A DNA stretch of 64,000 nucleotides from Achatina immaculata (lineage: Eukaryota; Mollusca; Gastropoda; Stylommatophora; Achatinidae). Below, piece after piece: positions 32,186-42,989 of this stretch (positions within the stretch are counted from its first letter, which is position 1; every line of letters begins with the position of its first letter). A program made the translations under genes and the position numbers. The notes below the pieces were generated by a model that was not told where the DNA came from, did no database searches, and worked only from the letters and a program-made list of their open reading frames with translations. The stretch spans positions 15,439,696 to 15,503,695 of the forward strand of contig CM019721.1 in assembly GCA_009760885.1 (NCBI GenBank), in the 5' to 3' direction.

Positions 32186-33740
32186 TTGTTAAACCTTAAA
32201 ACTGACTTACCAGCCCCACAACTAAATGTCAACCTAGATGAAATTAAATTGCATGATATTGAAACAGCAGTGAATTTAATGGCTAACAACAAAGCTGCAG
32301 ATGAAGATGAAATAACAGCCGAAATGCTAAAAGCTATCAATAGTGACAACATGAGACAACTACAGAGAATGTTTAACAAGATTTGGAAAGAAGAAAAGGT
32401 CCCTTCTAATTGGAAAAAAGGAATCATTGTTAAAATACCAAAAAAAGGCAACCTTAGTGACTGTAACAAGTGGAGAGGAGTAACCTTAATATCAGTTGTG
32501 TCAAAAGTATTTTGCAAGGTCATTTTGAATAGACTTAAGGATATAGTGGATACTGCAATGAAAGAAGAACAAGCAGGATTTCGAAAAGGGAGAAGCTGTC
32601 TCGACCAGATCTTTACTCTCAGAATAATACTTGAAGAACATATTGAAAAGCAGAAACCATTAATCTTGAACTTCATAGATTTTAAAAAGACATTTGATAG
32701 CATACACAGATTCATTATGTAGAATTTTAAGTCTATATGGAATACCATCTAAAATTGTCAACATTATTGACTTCTACAATGGATATGTTTGTGCAGTCAA
32801 GACAGAAGAAGGGATGAGTGAATGGTTCCAGATTGAAACAGGTGTGGAACAAGGATGTATACTGTCTCCTTTACTGTTTGGGATTACAATAGACTTCATA
32901 ATGAAAAAATGCTGCACAGGTAACACAGGTATCGACTGGGTACATGGGACCCATCTAGAAGATCTTGATTTTGCTGATGACATAACTCTTATCAGTAATA
33001 ATGTGAATTCCATGCAAGAAAAAATAGGTAGCCTGTCTTCACTGCCTAGCATAATATGACTTGAAATTAACAAGGACAAAACAAAAATAATGAAAATTCC
33101 CATTAATCAAAATGGAAAAATACACATAGAAGGGACAGATATTGAAGAAATCAATCAATTTGCATACCTTGGCAGCTACATAGATCAGGATGGTGACACT
33201 AGAAAGGAAGTTAGGATCAGAATTGCAAAAGCAGCATCAATCTTCAAGAATCTTGAGAACATATGGAATTCAAAAGTTATAAGCACAAAAACCAAGTTAA
33301 GACTATTCAATTCAAATGTAATATCCACCCTCATTTATGCATGCGAAAGCTGGAAAACAACTAAGGAAATAGAGAAGAGATTATACTCTTTTGAAAACAA
33401 ATGCCTAAGGAAAATACTCGGCATCAAGTGGAATGAATTGAAGAACAATGCAGAGATAAGACAGATGACTGAACAACAACCAGATTCATGGGTGATCAGG
33501 AAAAGAAGATGGACATATGTTGGTCACTTGATGAGACAAAATGATCAGAGAATCCCAAAACAAGCTATCAAGTGGAACACAACAGGCCGAAGAATAAGAG
33601 GCACACCGTGTGAAACTCTAAAGAGGACATTGTTAAGAGAGGCCAAATTAACAGGCATAAAATCCTTTGATGAGGTTGAAAGACTCGCCGAAGATAGGAA
33701 AAATTGGCGAACTACTTTGCGAGCCCTATATGATGTTTAA
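32186..33740 (+). pseudogene. LINE-A reverse transcriptase and C-terminal domain (broken)
   Basis: Three consecutive frames give almost the whole RT: 'NNKAADEDEITAEMLKA' (about 32285), 'KVPSNWKKGIIVKIPKKGNL', 'QAGFRKGRSCLDQIFTLR' (about 32570-32622) and the palm 'ILNFIDFKKTFDSIHR' (about 32660-32710). After a frameshift come 'ETGVEQGCILSPLLFG' and the catalytic 'LDFADDITLIS' (about 32964-32996), then 'YLGSYIDQDGDTRKE' (about 33168), 'LIYACESWKTTKEIEKR', 'RRWTYVGHLMRQ' and 'RIRGTPCETLKRTLLREA'. FADD is intact. One frameshift (about 32700) and one stop (33057) interrupt it. A 262-codon frame on the opposite strand here is an antisense shadow. Confidence 0.9.
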
Positions 33741-33919
33741 CAGCACGGGAAGGATATAAGATATTTTAATCCTACGTTATACATGGCAATATTAACTTTC
33801 TTTGGCTAATCAAGACCATGATCCACCTGTCTTGAGTTTCAACTGTTTGTCGCCTGTGAAGGCCTCGCATCATCTCTTTGAAGTCTCAGATTTTTGGAGG
33901 AAAACCTTACTTCCAGGAT

Positions 33920-33996
33920 GTATATAGTGTAGACTGAAGATCACTTAAAACAGAAAATATATAGTGTAGACTGAAGATAATTTAAAACAGAGAAGA
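33920..33996. repeat. 38-bp tandem duplication
   Basis: The unit 'tatatagtgtagactgaaga' followed by t(c/a)a(c/t)ttaaaacag occurs twice. Confidence 0.85.
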
Positions 33997-34104
33997 TATA
34001 GGTGGACAGAACATCGTTTAATATGAATACGCATTATACCTGTGGGATTATCACTGCTAAAGGCTGCAGTATCTCTAAAACACACTAAGCTTGCTAACTG
34101 CGTA

Positions 34105-34232
34105 TATATGTGTATGTATTTGCGTATGCATGAGTATACATGTATTTATGTTTTGTGTGCATCTGTGTATGTATGTGTGTTTATGTGCATAATGTGTATG
34201 TATATATCTATGTGGTTGTGTATGTGCGTGTA
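34105..34232. repeat. GT-rich (TGTA/TGTG) low-complexity tract
   Basis: Imperfect tatgtgtgtatg-type repeat. Cys/Met/Val-rich frames across it are artefacts. Confidence 0.85.
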
Positions 34233-34432
34233 CACGCGCAGAAAAGAAGTTATTTATTAAGCCATGGATATTCTCATATCCGTTCTGAGTGAAATGTGAT
34301 TTAAGAACGAAAAAAAAAATTTTTTCAAGCGGCTACTTCAGCTAAGTGGTATAAGATGTCATAAAAGTATATTTTAAAAGATTATATGGACATTGGACAC
34401 AAACTGGTATCATGTGCAAACCGTTTTTTCGA

Positions 34433-35979
34433 TTACGATTCTGTTTCAACAATGCAGCCTATGCTGATTTGGTATTATTCAGTGAACAGAAAGTAGAAGA
34501 CTGCTTAAATATTTTCTTTATAAACGTATGTCCTTCACATTACGTGGTATATTCAGCTGTAATGGCTGCCTAGTGGCTAAAGTTACAAGACATCTACAAA
34601 GCAGTTATGAAATCGCTGGACATAGACCCGAGTCCTTGGAAAAAACTTGATGCCGAGTGTGTCATGTAGAAATACATCCACCATGAAATGAAAAGAGAAA
34701 CTTGTACGTCAGACAGAAAACAGGTACGAAGAAAGAGTTATGACAGACACATTGTACATTTTATCATGCCTCAAATGTCAGATTACCTATAGTCTGAAAC
34801 GACTGAAGGATTGCTTTATGAAAGAAAAGGGCGCATATATTCTAGACTTTAAAACTATAAAAACGCGTCAGTAATACGAAGGTGGAATAGTTTTGTCTCC
34901 TTTTCAATGCAGGGAATAAAGAGTTAACATAACTATGTAAAAGAGTCTTTATATTTCTCATACAGACGGTTTAAAATTTTTAAAAAGATTATATATGGTG
35001 ATGCCACAGTATTACTGTCCACAACAGCCTTTAAATATCATGGACAAAAAAAAACAGTATATGCATCAGTACTACATTCATTCATTCATTTGCATGTCCC
35101 TTGCGGAACTTTGCCTCCCAAACAGCACTCCTGTAGGCCTGTGGAAACTTTGCCTCCCAAACAGCACTCCTGTAGGCCTGTGGAAACTTTGCCTCCCAAA
35201 CAGCACTCCTGTAGGCCTCTCGGTTGTGAGCAAGATGGCCTACCGCTGCTGCATCCACTTGCAGATCGTCAACGATGTATTGCAACCATCTTCGTTTTGG
35301 TCTTCCTCTTTTTCTTTTTCCCATTATGTATCCTTCCAATACGGTCTTCTCTAAATTATCACGACATTTAATGTGTCCAAAATATTTAAGTTTTCTCTCT
35401 TTAATCCTCTTTACTAGCCAGCCTTCTTCAATATTAAGCTTTTGTAGTATATATATATTTTTTCATTTTTGTGTCCACGATATTTGAAGAACTCTTCTGT
35501 AGCATTTACATTCAAAGGCATTTATGTGTTTCTCATATATTTTGTTAAGTGTCCAGGTCTCACAGGCATATGTTGCGATGGGAAAGATGCATGCCCTTAA
35601 AAATCTTATTTTTGTGGTTCTGTCTGCTCCTCTCCACAGATTCTTTATTTGTTTTACATTCTGAGGAGCGATAGATGTCCTCCTTTTAATCTTCCTCATT
35701 ATATCTCAATTATTAGTTAGCAGTGATCCAAGATATTCAAAACTCTCCACTTCTTTCAGTTTTTCCTCAGTGATACATATTTCATCTGCCTTGTTTGTTT
35801 TGTCAGTTGTCATCAATTTAGTCTTCTGTGCATTGCGATAGAGGTTTTGCTCTTCGTTTTCTTACGGACTGACATAATTAGTTTTTCCAGTCCTTTTTTG
35901 TGTTGTGGACAGTAACACTGTGTCATCAGCATATCTAATCTCTGGTATTTCATAATCTCCAATTGTTATGGCATCGTAA
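34433..35979. repeat. Inverted duplication, left arm (right arm 46135-47587)
   Basis: The reverse complement of this segment matches 46135-47587 over its whole length. The match covers non-LINE sequence (34433-34985), a small rearranged LINE-E scrap (34985-35074), and LINE-E coding sequence (35075-35979). The arms differ mainly by two extra 39-bp units in this arm, plus scattered substitutions. This arm is followed on its right by more LINE-E (to 36435), which the other arm lacks. Confidence 0.85.
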
Positions 35980-36435
35980 TAATCTTTGTCTACATCTTCT
36001 CTAACATTCCTCATTATATTTTCACTATACAAGTTAAATAAGTAGGGTGACAATATGCACCCCTGATGAACCCCTTGTTTTATGTCAAACCAAGTTATTG
36101 TTTCACCATTTATTCTTACTGCTGCTTGTTGATCTAGACACAGCAGTGATGTTAATTGTATCAAATGTGTTGGAAATCCCATTTTTTCCATTATTTCCCA
36201 ACTTTTCTGGTGTTGTACACAATCAAATGCCTTCGAGTAGTCTATAACGGATAAATATAGATTCACATTAAACTCCCTGCATTTTTCTATTATTAATCTT
36301 AGATTGAATATATGATCTCTTGATCCTCTTCCTTGCCTGAAACCAGCTTAGACCATATTGACTTCTTCTATTTTCTTTCGAAGTCTACCCATTATGATTT
36401 TTAACAGAATTGTACTGGCATGACTAATCATGTCA
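35075..36435 (-). mobile_element. LINE-E copy, RT to 3' end, three 39-bp repeats
   Basis: On the minus strand from 36435: 'ISHASTILLKIIMGRLRKKI', 'VNMV.AGFRQGRGSRDHIFN', the palm 'NLYLSVIDYSKAFDCVQHQ' (about 36265-36215), 'DIKQGVHQGCILSPYLFN' (about 36090-36040), catalytic 'IRYADDTVLLS' (about 35940-35910), 'RTTKIRFLRACIFPIATYAC', and the C-terminal 'GKRKRGRPKRRWLQYIVDDL'. Then come three tandem 'AYRSAVWEAKFPQ' units (35103-35218) and the (GAAT)n tail read as attcattcattc (35075-35088). It is 5'-truncated at about 36435, where a plus-strand LINE-E piece begins. A few frameshifts make it inactive. This is the most complete LINE-E RT in the window. Confidence 0.9.
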
Positions 36436-36439
36436 ACAG

Positions 36440-36735
36440 TCAATACTACAAGAAGTTAATATTGAAGAAGGGTGGCTAGTAAGGAAGATTAAACAGAGAA
36501 AGCTTAAACATTCTGGACATATTAAACGTCATGATAATTTAAAGAAGACAGTCTTGGAAGAGTACATAATGGGAAAAAGAGACCAAGACCAAGGCGAAGA
36601 TGGCTGCAAGACATCTTTGATGATTTGCGAATGGATGCAATCAGCACCAGTGCATAGTGCTTACAACCGAGAGACCTACATGACAGCTGTTAGGGAAGCA
36701 AAGGGACATGCAAACGACTGTAGAGCAAAAACGAT
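36440..36735 (+). mobile_element. LINE-E C-terminal fragment, head to head with 35075-36435
   Basis: In shifting frames it reads 'LQEVNIEEGWLVRKIKQRKL', 'HSGHIKRHDNLKKTVLEEYI', 'RWLQDIFDDLRMD' and 'NRETYMTAVREAKG', with 'acatgcaaacgactg' at the end in place of the (GAAT)n tail. It overlaps the protein region of the adjacent minus-strand copy, so the two are separate insertions rather than one inverted copy. Confidence 0.75.
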
Positions 36736-37198
36736 TACATAACACTCCTTTCGTTCGTGTTCCAGAGATTTTCATAATCGATATGACATAAAATATATAG
36801 GACGTATGTTTTCTTTCTTTCCTGCTTTGTTTTGTGAGTCCCGCTGCATAAGCACTGTCCTAATTATGGTTGACGATGCATCACAATACCATTGGTTTTG
36901 ATAATTTTTGATAAGCCAGCACTGTCAGCTTGTGTAAATCTTCTTTCAAACGCATGAAAGTTTCCCGACAACTTGTCCACTTGAATCTGGCATTCTTTCT
37001 AGTTAGAGGAATCAAGGGTTCTGTTTTTTGTGAGAAATAGCTGTTAATCCTACAGTAATAGGGCAAGGTTCTTATGACTCCTTATACGACGAATCGGCTG
37101 GTCACGGCACCAACTAAAATAGTATTCCGATCAGCAAAACAAATCGATCTTTAATGATCTCATCTAAACAGCATTGTAAATACTGTTACATTTCGTGG

Positions 37199-37706
37199 TT
37201 GTAAAGCAACCCATATCAGCTGTATATAAGTATATATTAACATCATTCCGGCTAATACTACAACCTTGTCATATACACTTATGTGTGCATCCAGCACATA
37301 ACACTATTATTCTCACGAAACATCTTTAATAACCAAACTCATGCACAACCAACCTAATTGAGCCCGGTGTGCTCGATGGAGTCATAGCCAACAACCAAAT
37401 ATCACATATACTTACAATATAATGAGTGCTGGGCACAATAACACTGTACATACCTCAATATCAAGAATAACCACATCCACAAAACGGCACGATGGTTCGT
37501 CCACCGAGACATATCCAGAACTAAGTGGAAAATATCCTTGCAACAACTAGTATACTAAATAGTGTTTACAGCCTAACGCCTAGGCCGCTGACAACAGGCC
37601 AGGCTGTTTACATTGTTTACACATAGGTACGTATGGCAAGGTTGTAGTATGAGCTAGAATTGTGTTAATATATATTTATATATAGCTGATATGGGTTGAC
37701 ATACAA
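37199..37706. mobile_element. MITE-like element with ~70-bp terminal inverted repeats
   Basis: The ends are inverted copies of each other. The left end is ttgtaaagcaacccatatca and on through 'atatattaaca' to 'actacaaccttg' (37199-37272). The right end (37632-37706) reads the same on the other strand with about 10 differences. About 360 bases lie between, with no coding potential. No TSD is obvious at the ends I chose, so the superfamily is unknown. Confidence 0.65.
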
Positions 37707-37976
37707 TAATGCTTTTGGTCTATGCTGATAATAGCATGATTTGTTTAAGAGACCTTGAACGATGGTTCAATTAAGCATATTCTTTTACCATGAGTTTTAT
37801 GTTGTTGTCAAGCACATACAATATAAGCAATGCAAAGTTTTAATATGATGCTTACTAACAGCTGTTCATAATAAAGAGAAACGGTTTGCTATGTTCTAGT
37901 GTTTATGATAAAGGTATTTTATGATACTATCACTCTTTTGATGATGCTTTACTTGTGTGTGATGTTAATATTAAAA

Positions 37977-37978
<2 letters not shown>

Positions 37979-38019
<41 letters not shown>
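37979..38019. repeat. (AT)n microsatellite
   Basis: About 20 AT units. Confidence 0.95.
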
Positions 38020-38022
<3 letters not shown>

Positions 38023-38388
38023 TTGCTGAAATCTCTTACGACAACGAAATCTCTTATGACTGAGGATTACTGACTTCCATTTTGGTTCAGTGACACATTG
38101 GTATGCCATTTGTTTTCTATGTAAAATATATGTTTTGTGGTCCTTATGTGTGTAATGTGGTCTGAACCGTTATTGGCTCTGTGTGTGTTCTCGATGAATG
38201 TCTTGATGTGAGTCATAATAAGCTTATTTTGTTAGTTGTTCTTTTTTACACACTGAGATTTTTGTTTTGTATTTAGTATGAGGAAACAGAGTAGTTCATA
38301 ATATCTATAGGTTGGCGAACCGGGAAACGGGATTGTTGTGGTCAGATTTTCTTCAAAATTAGGGTTGAGAGTCACAGAACGTTTGAAC

Positions 38389-38676
38389 CACTGGAAGAAT
38401 TTACTTAATTACCACTCTCTTAAGTCCCTCACTTCCCTCATTACTTTTCCTTACCTTTGTACTATTGGAAGAATTTATTTACTTAAGTACCACTCTCTTA
38501 AGCCCCTCACTTCCCTCACTACTTTTCCTTACCTTTGTACAATTGGAAGAATTTATTTACTTAATTATCACTCTCTTAAGTCCCTCACTAATTTTCCTTA
38601 CCTTTGTATTATTGGAAGATTTTATTTACTTATAAGTACCACTCTCTTAAGTCCCTCTCTTCCTTCACTCTCTCCC
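38389..38676. repeat. Minisatellite, ~75-bp unit, nearly four copies
   Basis: Each unit has 'ggaagaattta', 'accactctcttaag(t/c)cc', 'ctcacttccctca' and 'ttttccttacctttgta'. Unit 3 has a deletion and unit 4 is partial. A frame of 132 codons across it is only the repeat translated. It ends where a LINE-E insertion site begins. Confidence 0.9.
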
Positions 38677-38688
38677 TTACAAAAAGAT

Positions 38689-39076
38689 TCATTCATTTAT
38701 TCATTTGCATGTTCCTTGTGGAACTTTGCCTCATAACAGCACTCCTGTAGGCCTCTCCGTTGTGAGCAAGATGGCCTACTGCTGATGTATCAATCTGCAG
38801 ATCATCAACGATGTCTTGCAGCCATCTTCGCTTTGGTCTTCCTCTCTTTCTTTTTCCCATTATGTACCCTTCCAAGACGGTTTTCCCTAGATTATCATGA
38901 CGTTCAATGTGTTCAAAATATTTAAGTTTTCTCTCTTTAATCCTCTTTACTAGACAGCCTTCTTCAATATTAAGTTCTTGTAGTATTATTTATTTGTTCT
39001 TTTTTGTGTCCATGATATTTGAAGAAATTTTCTGTAGTATTTACATTCAAAGGCATTTATGTGTTTCTCAGCTGTT
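38689..39076 (-). mobile_element. LINE-E insertion with 12-bp TSD
   Basis: Flanked by ttacaaaaagat at 38677-38688 and 39077-39088. It holds the last ~390 bases of LINE-E on the minus strand ('NILRRLSSKED'-equivalent region, 'GKRKRGRPKRRWLQDIVDDL', 'GHLAHNGEAYRSAV' and the end), with a single 39-bp unit and a tail read as attcatttattcattt. The exact TSD and 5' truncation show target-primed reverse transcription. Confidence 0.9.
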
Positions 39077-39088
39077 TTACAAAAAGAT

Positions 39089-39330
39089 ACATGTTTGATT
39101 TTTCATCTTTTTTCGTGTTTTTATCTGTTGTGTTTCTTTTATGTATGTGATCCTTGAAAAAGGCTTTTATCGAAATTATTGCATATTCTTCATTTACACC
39201 TGCATCCTTTTCTGCAGTTTTCGTTCCTGTTCACTTTCCCTACTTTTTCTATATTTTTATAAAATTGAATCATACACTTCTGTCTACTTTTATTACTAGA
39301 ACCAATTTTACCGCAGTCATCATTTCTTTG
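39089..39330 (+). mobile_element. Penelope-like terminal repeat, diverged
   Basis: The sequence follows the order of the terminal repeat at 26741-26923: 'cttgaaaaaggcttttatcgaaatt' where the other has the hammerhead-like core, then 'ttctgcagttttcgttcctgttcact', 'tgaatcatacacttctgtct' and 'ttaccgcagtcatc', matching 'tttgtaaaactgcaccatacacct' and 'ttactgcagtcgcc'. It is highly diverged and has no protein part. The LINE-E insertion at 38689 probably sits at its left edge. Confidence 0.5.
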
Positions 39331-40024
39331 CTTCTTCTATATACCCAAGCTGATATTTGAAATGTTAACAAAACGAAAAAAAATCTTAAACTTAATTTTA
39401 ATAAGCACATGGAAACTCAATTTCTTGTATTCAGTCATTATTTTGCAGATTAACTTTCAGCTATGTTTGTCTTCCCTGAGTGTTTTCCGATTCCATTATG
39501 GAATGTTTTTATGTGGTTTTCTTCATATTTGGGTTATTATGTTATCATATTCGATTTCATCTTACCTAGTTTGATCACCTCCAGTCCATTTTTATGGTTG
39601 CTAAAATGTTACATTTTTAATTGTATTGATCTTTACGAACATTTCTTCTTTATAATCTGTCCTTCTTCATTTTATTTTTTGACGCACTTTTGTGTGGTTC
39701 AAAGTCCCAAGGGAATCTGAACTTAAAGCAAAGCAGTCGTACTTGGCTTGCAGTATATTATCAAGATGTTTGCATACCCTCCTCTGATCTGTCTAATTCT
39801 GTGCTATATGTCAGAGGGCCATTGATGTTTTTTTTTTTTTTTCAGTTTCACCAGCAATCACATAAATTCTTGATCAAGTACAATTGTATGGAATAACGTT
39901 TTATGTATCTCGACCTACTCTGTCTTTAAAATCTGGAAAAATTACTGTATGTGTATCCGTATAAATTATATTAAGTAACCATCCATCTTACTGCATTATT
40001 TATACAATAGTGATGTTTAAAACT
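39331..40024. other. Unassigned AT-rich sequence between two PLE-like ends
   Basis: I recognise no coding sequence. A (T)n tract is at 39827-39842. It may be the eroded interior of a Penelope-like element. Confidence 0.35.
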
Positions 40025-40146
40025 GTATTTAAAACTAAAGTAGGAAAGTTTTATTAGTTAATGAACACACAATTGTGACGCTTCGATCTTAAGCACTAAA
40101 CAAGACAAAGAAATATGGAAAGAAGATAAAATATAAATTCATGTGA
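40025..40146 (-). mobile_element. Penelope-like terminal repeat, inverted, diverged
   Basis: It parallels 25556-25690, with 'aaagtaggaaagttttattagttaa' here against 'aaagtaggagaagctttattacttaa' there. Both continue with 'ttgtgacg(c/t)ttcg', 'caaagaaatatggaaagaagataaa' or an equivalent, and 'attcatgtgaat'. The stem II part of the hammerhead-like core is lost. With 39089-39330 it would make an inverted pair around an eroded interior. Confidence 0.5.
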
Positions 40147-40270
40147 ATCATCATCATCATCGCCTTTCACTCCCTTGAGAGCATAGGCCACGGATAAAGG
40201 CTCTCCAGTCATCCCTGTTCTTAGAATTATTCTCTGCTTCCTTCCATATGTATCCCTTGTCTCTGAGCAT
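40147..40270 (-). mobile_element. LINE-D 3' end fragment
   Basis: Same 3' end as 24919-25110: the minus strand reads 'NRDDWRAFIRGLCSQGSERR' and a (GAT)n tail (atcatcatcatcg at 40148-40162). About 120 bases are left. A weak duplication catg(t)gaat may flank it. Confidence 0.75.
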
Positions 40271-40274
40271 GAAT

Positions 40275-41130
40275 GATACACAATAAATATGAATAGAAAA
40301 AAAAGAAATAAAATTACTTGCAAAGAGGGACTTAACTGTGCCTTATAAGAAATTGCACCAGAGAGTGTCTGATGTGCAAACTGATGTTTGTTCTTTAATT
40401 TTCAAGTCTGATGTTATTTTTCTAATTTTCTCACAAGGAGGTATTCAATTTTGTATGTAACAGTGTTGACAGTTTAGCCCTTTTAGCTGCAACTTGTTAT
40501 TATCCAGCTACGAAGTTGTTACTCACTGATGAGAATGACCTCTGGAATACATTATTACTTCCTATCTCTACTTCAAAGATCATTTTGCGTGTGCTTTATT
40601 TTATCTGCTACAAACATCTCGAGAGGCGATCCCTCCTATGCTGCATACTTCGCGGGCATACTTTCACCCAGTGCTGAACACTTTCCCCCCGTCTCAGAAT
40701 CTAAGACGGTGCTGACAATTTTTTTATCACCAGAAAATAAATACATGTAACCCTTGGATTCTTCCACTCTCGTCTCATTTAAGTCACATTATATAGCTCG
40801 TAACACATTTGTTTTTTTGTTCATAAGCATTGTTACATAGAATCAAACAAAAAGACAGAAAAATAATTTTTTTTTGTGTGCAAAGAATCAAACAAAAAAA
40901 AAAAAAACGACAGCAAAATAAAATGTTTTGTTACAAAGAATCAAACAAAAAACAGCAAAATAACATGTTTATTCTCACCACTTCAGTCTAACCAAACAAC
41001 AAGTGTTCGATTTATCCACTCGACACTTGTTGTAACATTTAATAAGTGGACTCCAGAAACTGAACGGCACAAAACAATGACGGACGACCCGCTATTCCCC
41101 CCTATCTCTAACTTCGGGTATAATCTATCT
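40275..41130. other. Unassigned AT-rich sequence
   Basis: No gene recognised. A short motif 'aaagaatcaaacaaaaa' is repeated three times at about 40840-40950, interspersed with A-tracts. Confidence 0.5.
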
Positions 41131-41473
41131 CAGTGGTTCCCAATTAACAAAAGTTCACTGACCCCTGCTGTTTCAAAATTCAAGCCACGGACCCCCATAC
41201 TTTGGAAAAGTTTCGAATCTGTATGGTAGCTATGCTTTAAATGCAAAATAATTTTTTCAGAAAATGTTGGTAACCTTTAATGACTAAACACTACACTACA
41301 CTGAAAACTACGGTACAAACGTGGTGAATTTTAAAATGACACAAATATAGTTAAGAAAAGTGGACAGCGAATACTTTTTGTTATAACAACAATAATAACA
41401 ACAACAAAAAGGCGCCGAGTTTTTGTCACGGACTCCCATGGCAGGTTCCGCGGACCATGAATTGGGACAACTG
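41131..41473. mobile_element. hAT-type MITE
   Basis: It begins CAGTGGTTCCCAATT and ends AATTGGGACAACTG, imperfect inverted repeats of the CAGTGGTTCCCAA type common in hAT elements. Next to them are 'ctgacccc' and 'cacggacccc' on the left and 'ttgtcacggactccc' and 'ccgcggacca' on the right, also usual in this group. It is 343 bp with no transposase. The flanks (atctatct / atatatta) are only a degenerate 8-bp duplication. Confidence 0.7.
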
Positions 41474-41479
41474 ATATAT

Positions 41480-42400
41480 TAAAAAAATCACAGTAAGAAA
41501 AATGTATAGAATATTAAGTGTTATGCACAAACAAAAAGAAGCAGTGTAAGGATATTTCTTTAGATTGTATAGCGCCCACGTTACTAATGTGCACAACAAT
41601 GCGTGTAGATAATTGACCTCCCCCGCCCCACAAAGCACACATTTCATGGCTGGCTTCAGTGTGTAAAAATAGGTCACTTAATAGGTACTGTAGTTTCCAA
41701 GATAGTAAACGAGAATAATTGTCTCTAGACAGCGAACAAGAAAACTTGAAACGTTTTTACATGTCTTTAGTACTGGAGGGACAAAATGATAGGAACGTGT
41801 TAACTCGTCCTTAGCAGCGACTTAAATAAGAAAATGAGTAAACACGTCTTTAGCAGCGAAAGGGTAATAAGTTTTCAGTGACTACGAAGTGTTTAAAAAA
41901 CGGCCGATTTATGTCTGCTTTCGAGGTTATTGATCTTTAACTTTCTTTTGATTTTAGAATATCAGTAATTAATACCTTCATCTTTTCTAACGACTTCTAC
42001 AAATCAACTTATACAAGAATATCACTCATTAGCATTTCATGCGTCGAAGTGACATTTTTTTCCCTTGACAAAGCAATATGTCTTTTTTTATTTAAAATCT
42101 GTCCATGTTTCTTTTTCGTTTTTTTCATTCTGACCTTGCCCTCAGCCAGCGGAAGTTCAATGATCTCCGGTAATCAGTTACACAACTCATGCACAGCTTG
42201 ACACTCAATAATCTTCCTACTTGTCTGTCGTTCGTAGTTCTCACTTGGTTTCCATCTTTATTATACTGGGTTTGTTTTTTTTTCATGTCATTTCTAGCAA
42301 TTAATCATAATATCAATTGGCAGAGAATGAAGGAATCCGCTATGTTCTGTTGCGCTTATTTGGATATTTAAGATAGTCACTTTAAATATGCAATAGTTGT
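41480..42400. other. Unassigned sequence
   Basis: I recognise no gene or repeat. Confidence 0.4.
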
Positions 42401-42404
42401 ATAA

Positions 42405-42492
42405 AAAGACAGACAGATAGACAGGTAGACAAACAGATATATAGACAGACATATAGTCGCACAGATAAGATAGATAGATAGATAGATAGATC
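42405..42492. repeat. GATA/GACA microsatellite
   Basis: agacagacagatagacagg... grading into (gata)n at 42470-42492. Confidence 0.95.
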
Positions 42493-42699
42493 ACACACTA
42501 CAAGCCATTTGAATGCTTCTGGATACTATTACCGCATTATTCACTTCGCTTCACTCCTTCACGTAGGCGTTCTATCTTCTATATTTCATCAGTGTTATCA
42601 TCATCATCATTAGTGGTATCAAGAACATCATCATCAATTTTCATTACAAAAATATCGAATACAAAAATGGTGAGTACCTTATAATAAGATATTTCTTGG

Positions 42700-42980
42700 A
42701 GAGAGAGCGGGGGCGGGGGAGTAAGGGAAGAGAGAGAGAGGGAGAGAAGGAGGGATGGAAAGAGAGAGAGAGAGAGAGAGAAAGGGAGAGAGAGAGAGAG
42801 AGAAAGGGAGAGAGTGAGGAAGAAAAAGTGAGAGAGGGAGAAAGATGAAGGGAAAGGAGAGAGATTGATTGATTGATTGATCTTTATTTCAAAATGGTTA
42901 AGAATTGGGCATGCAGGCCAATCTGACATTCTGTCCTTTCCAATCTCTCAGAGAGAGAGAGAGAGAGAAAGAGAGAGAAA
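42700..42980. repeat. (GA)n-rich purine tracts and (GATT)n
   Basis: Long GA/GGGAGA stretches (42700-42865), then gattgattgattgatt (42864-42880), and a second GA tract (42950-42980). Confidence 0.9.
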
Positions 42981-42989
42981 GTGTATATT

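Larger units (their letters stand above)
30911..33762 (+). mobile_element. LINE-A, most complete copy (endonuclease + RT)
   Basis: An APE-type endonuclease / reverse transcriptase non-LTR retrotransposon, about 2.85 kb, readable from near the endonuclease start to the C terminus. The 5' UTR and the first ~15 residues ('IGFWNVRTM' in the copy at 60.7 kb) are missing. It carries the endonuclease (30911-31700), a linker (31700-32200), RT fingers and palm (32200-33050) and the C-terminal domain (33090-33740). Breaks include a stop at about 30962, a frameshift near 31078, another near 31450, stops at 31741 and in the linker, a frameshift near 32700 and a stop at 33057. The C-terminal style resembles RTE/SR2-like EN-RT proteins, but I do not assign a clade. 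Other copies are at 43950-49610, 58385-60745 and 62528-64000, all minus. Confidence 0.9.

Noticed and set aside
31960..32748. 262-codon frame on the minus strand, the longest in the window
   Set aside because: It is antisense to the LINE-A reverse transcriptase, whose motifs are clear on the plus strand.
38389..38676. CRISPR-like array of regular repeats
   Set aside because: Contiguous ~75-bp units without unique spacers, in eukaryotic DNA; it is a minisatellite. The same applies to 17300-17457 and 44622-44822.
42579..42929. Leu/Ser-rich membrane-like protein
   Set aside because: Translation of a (GA)n/(CT)n tract.
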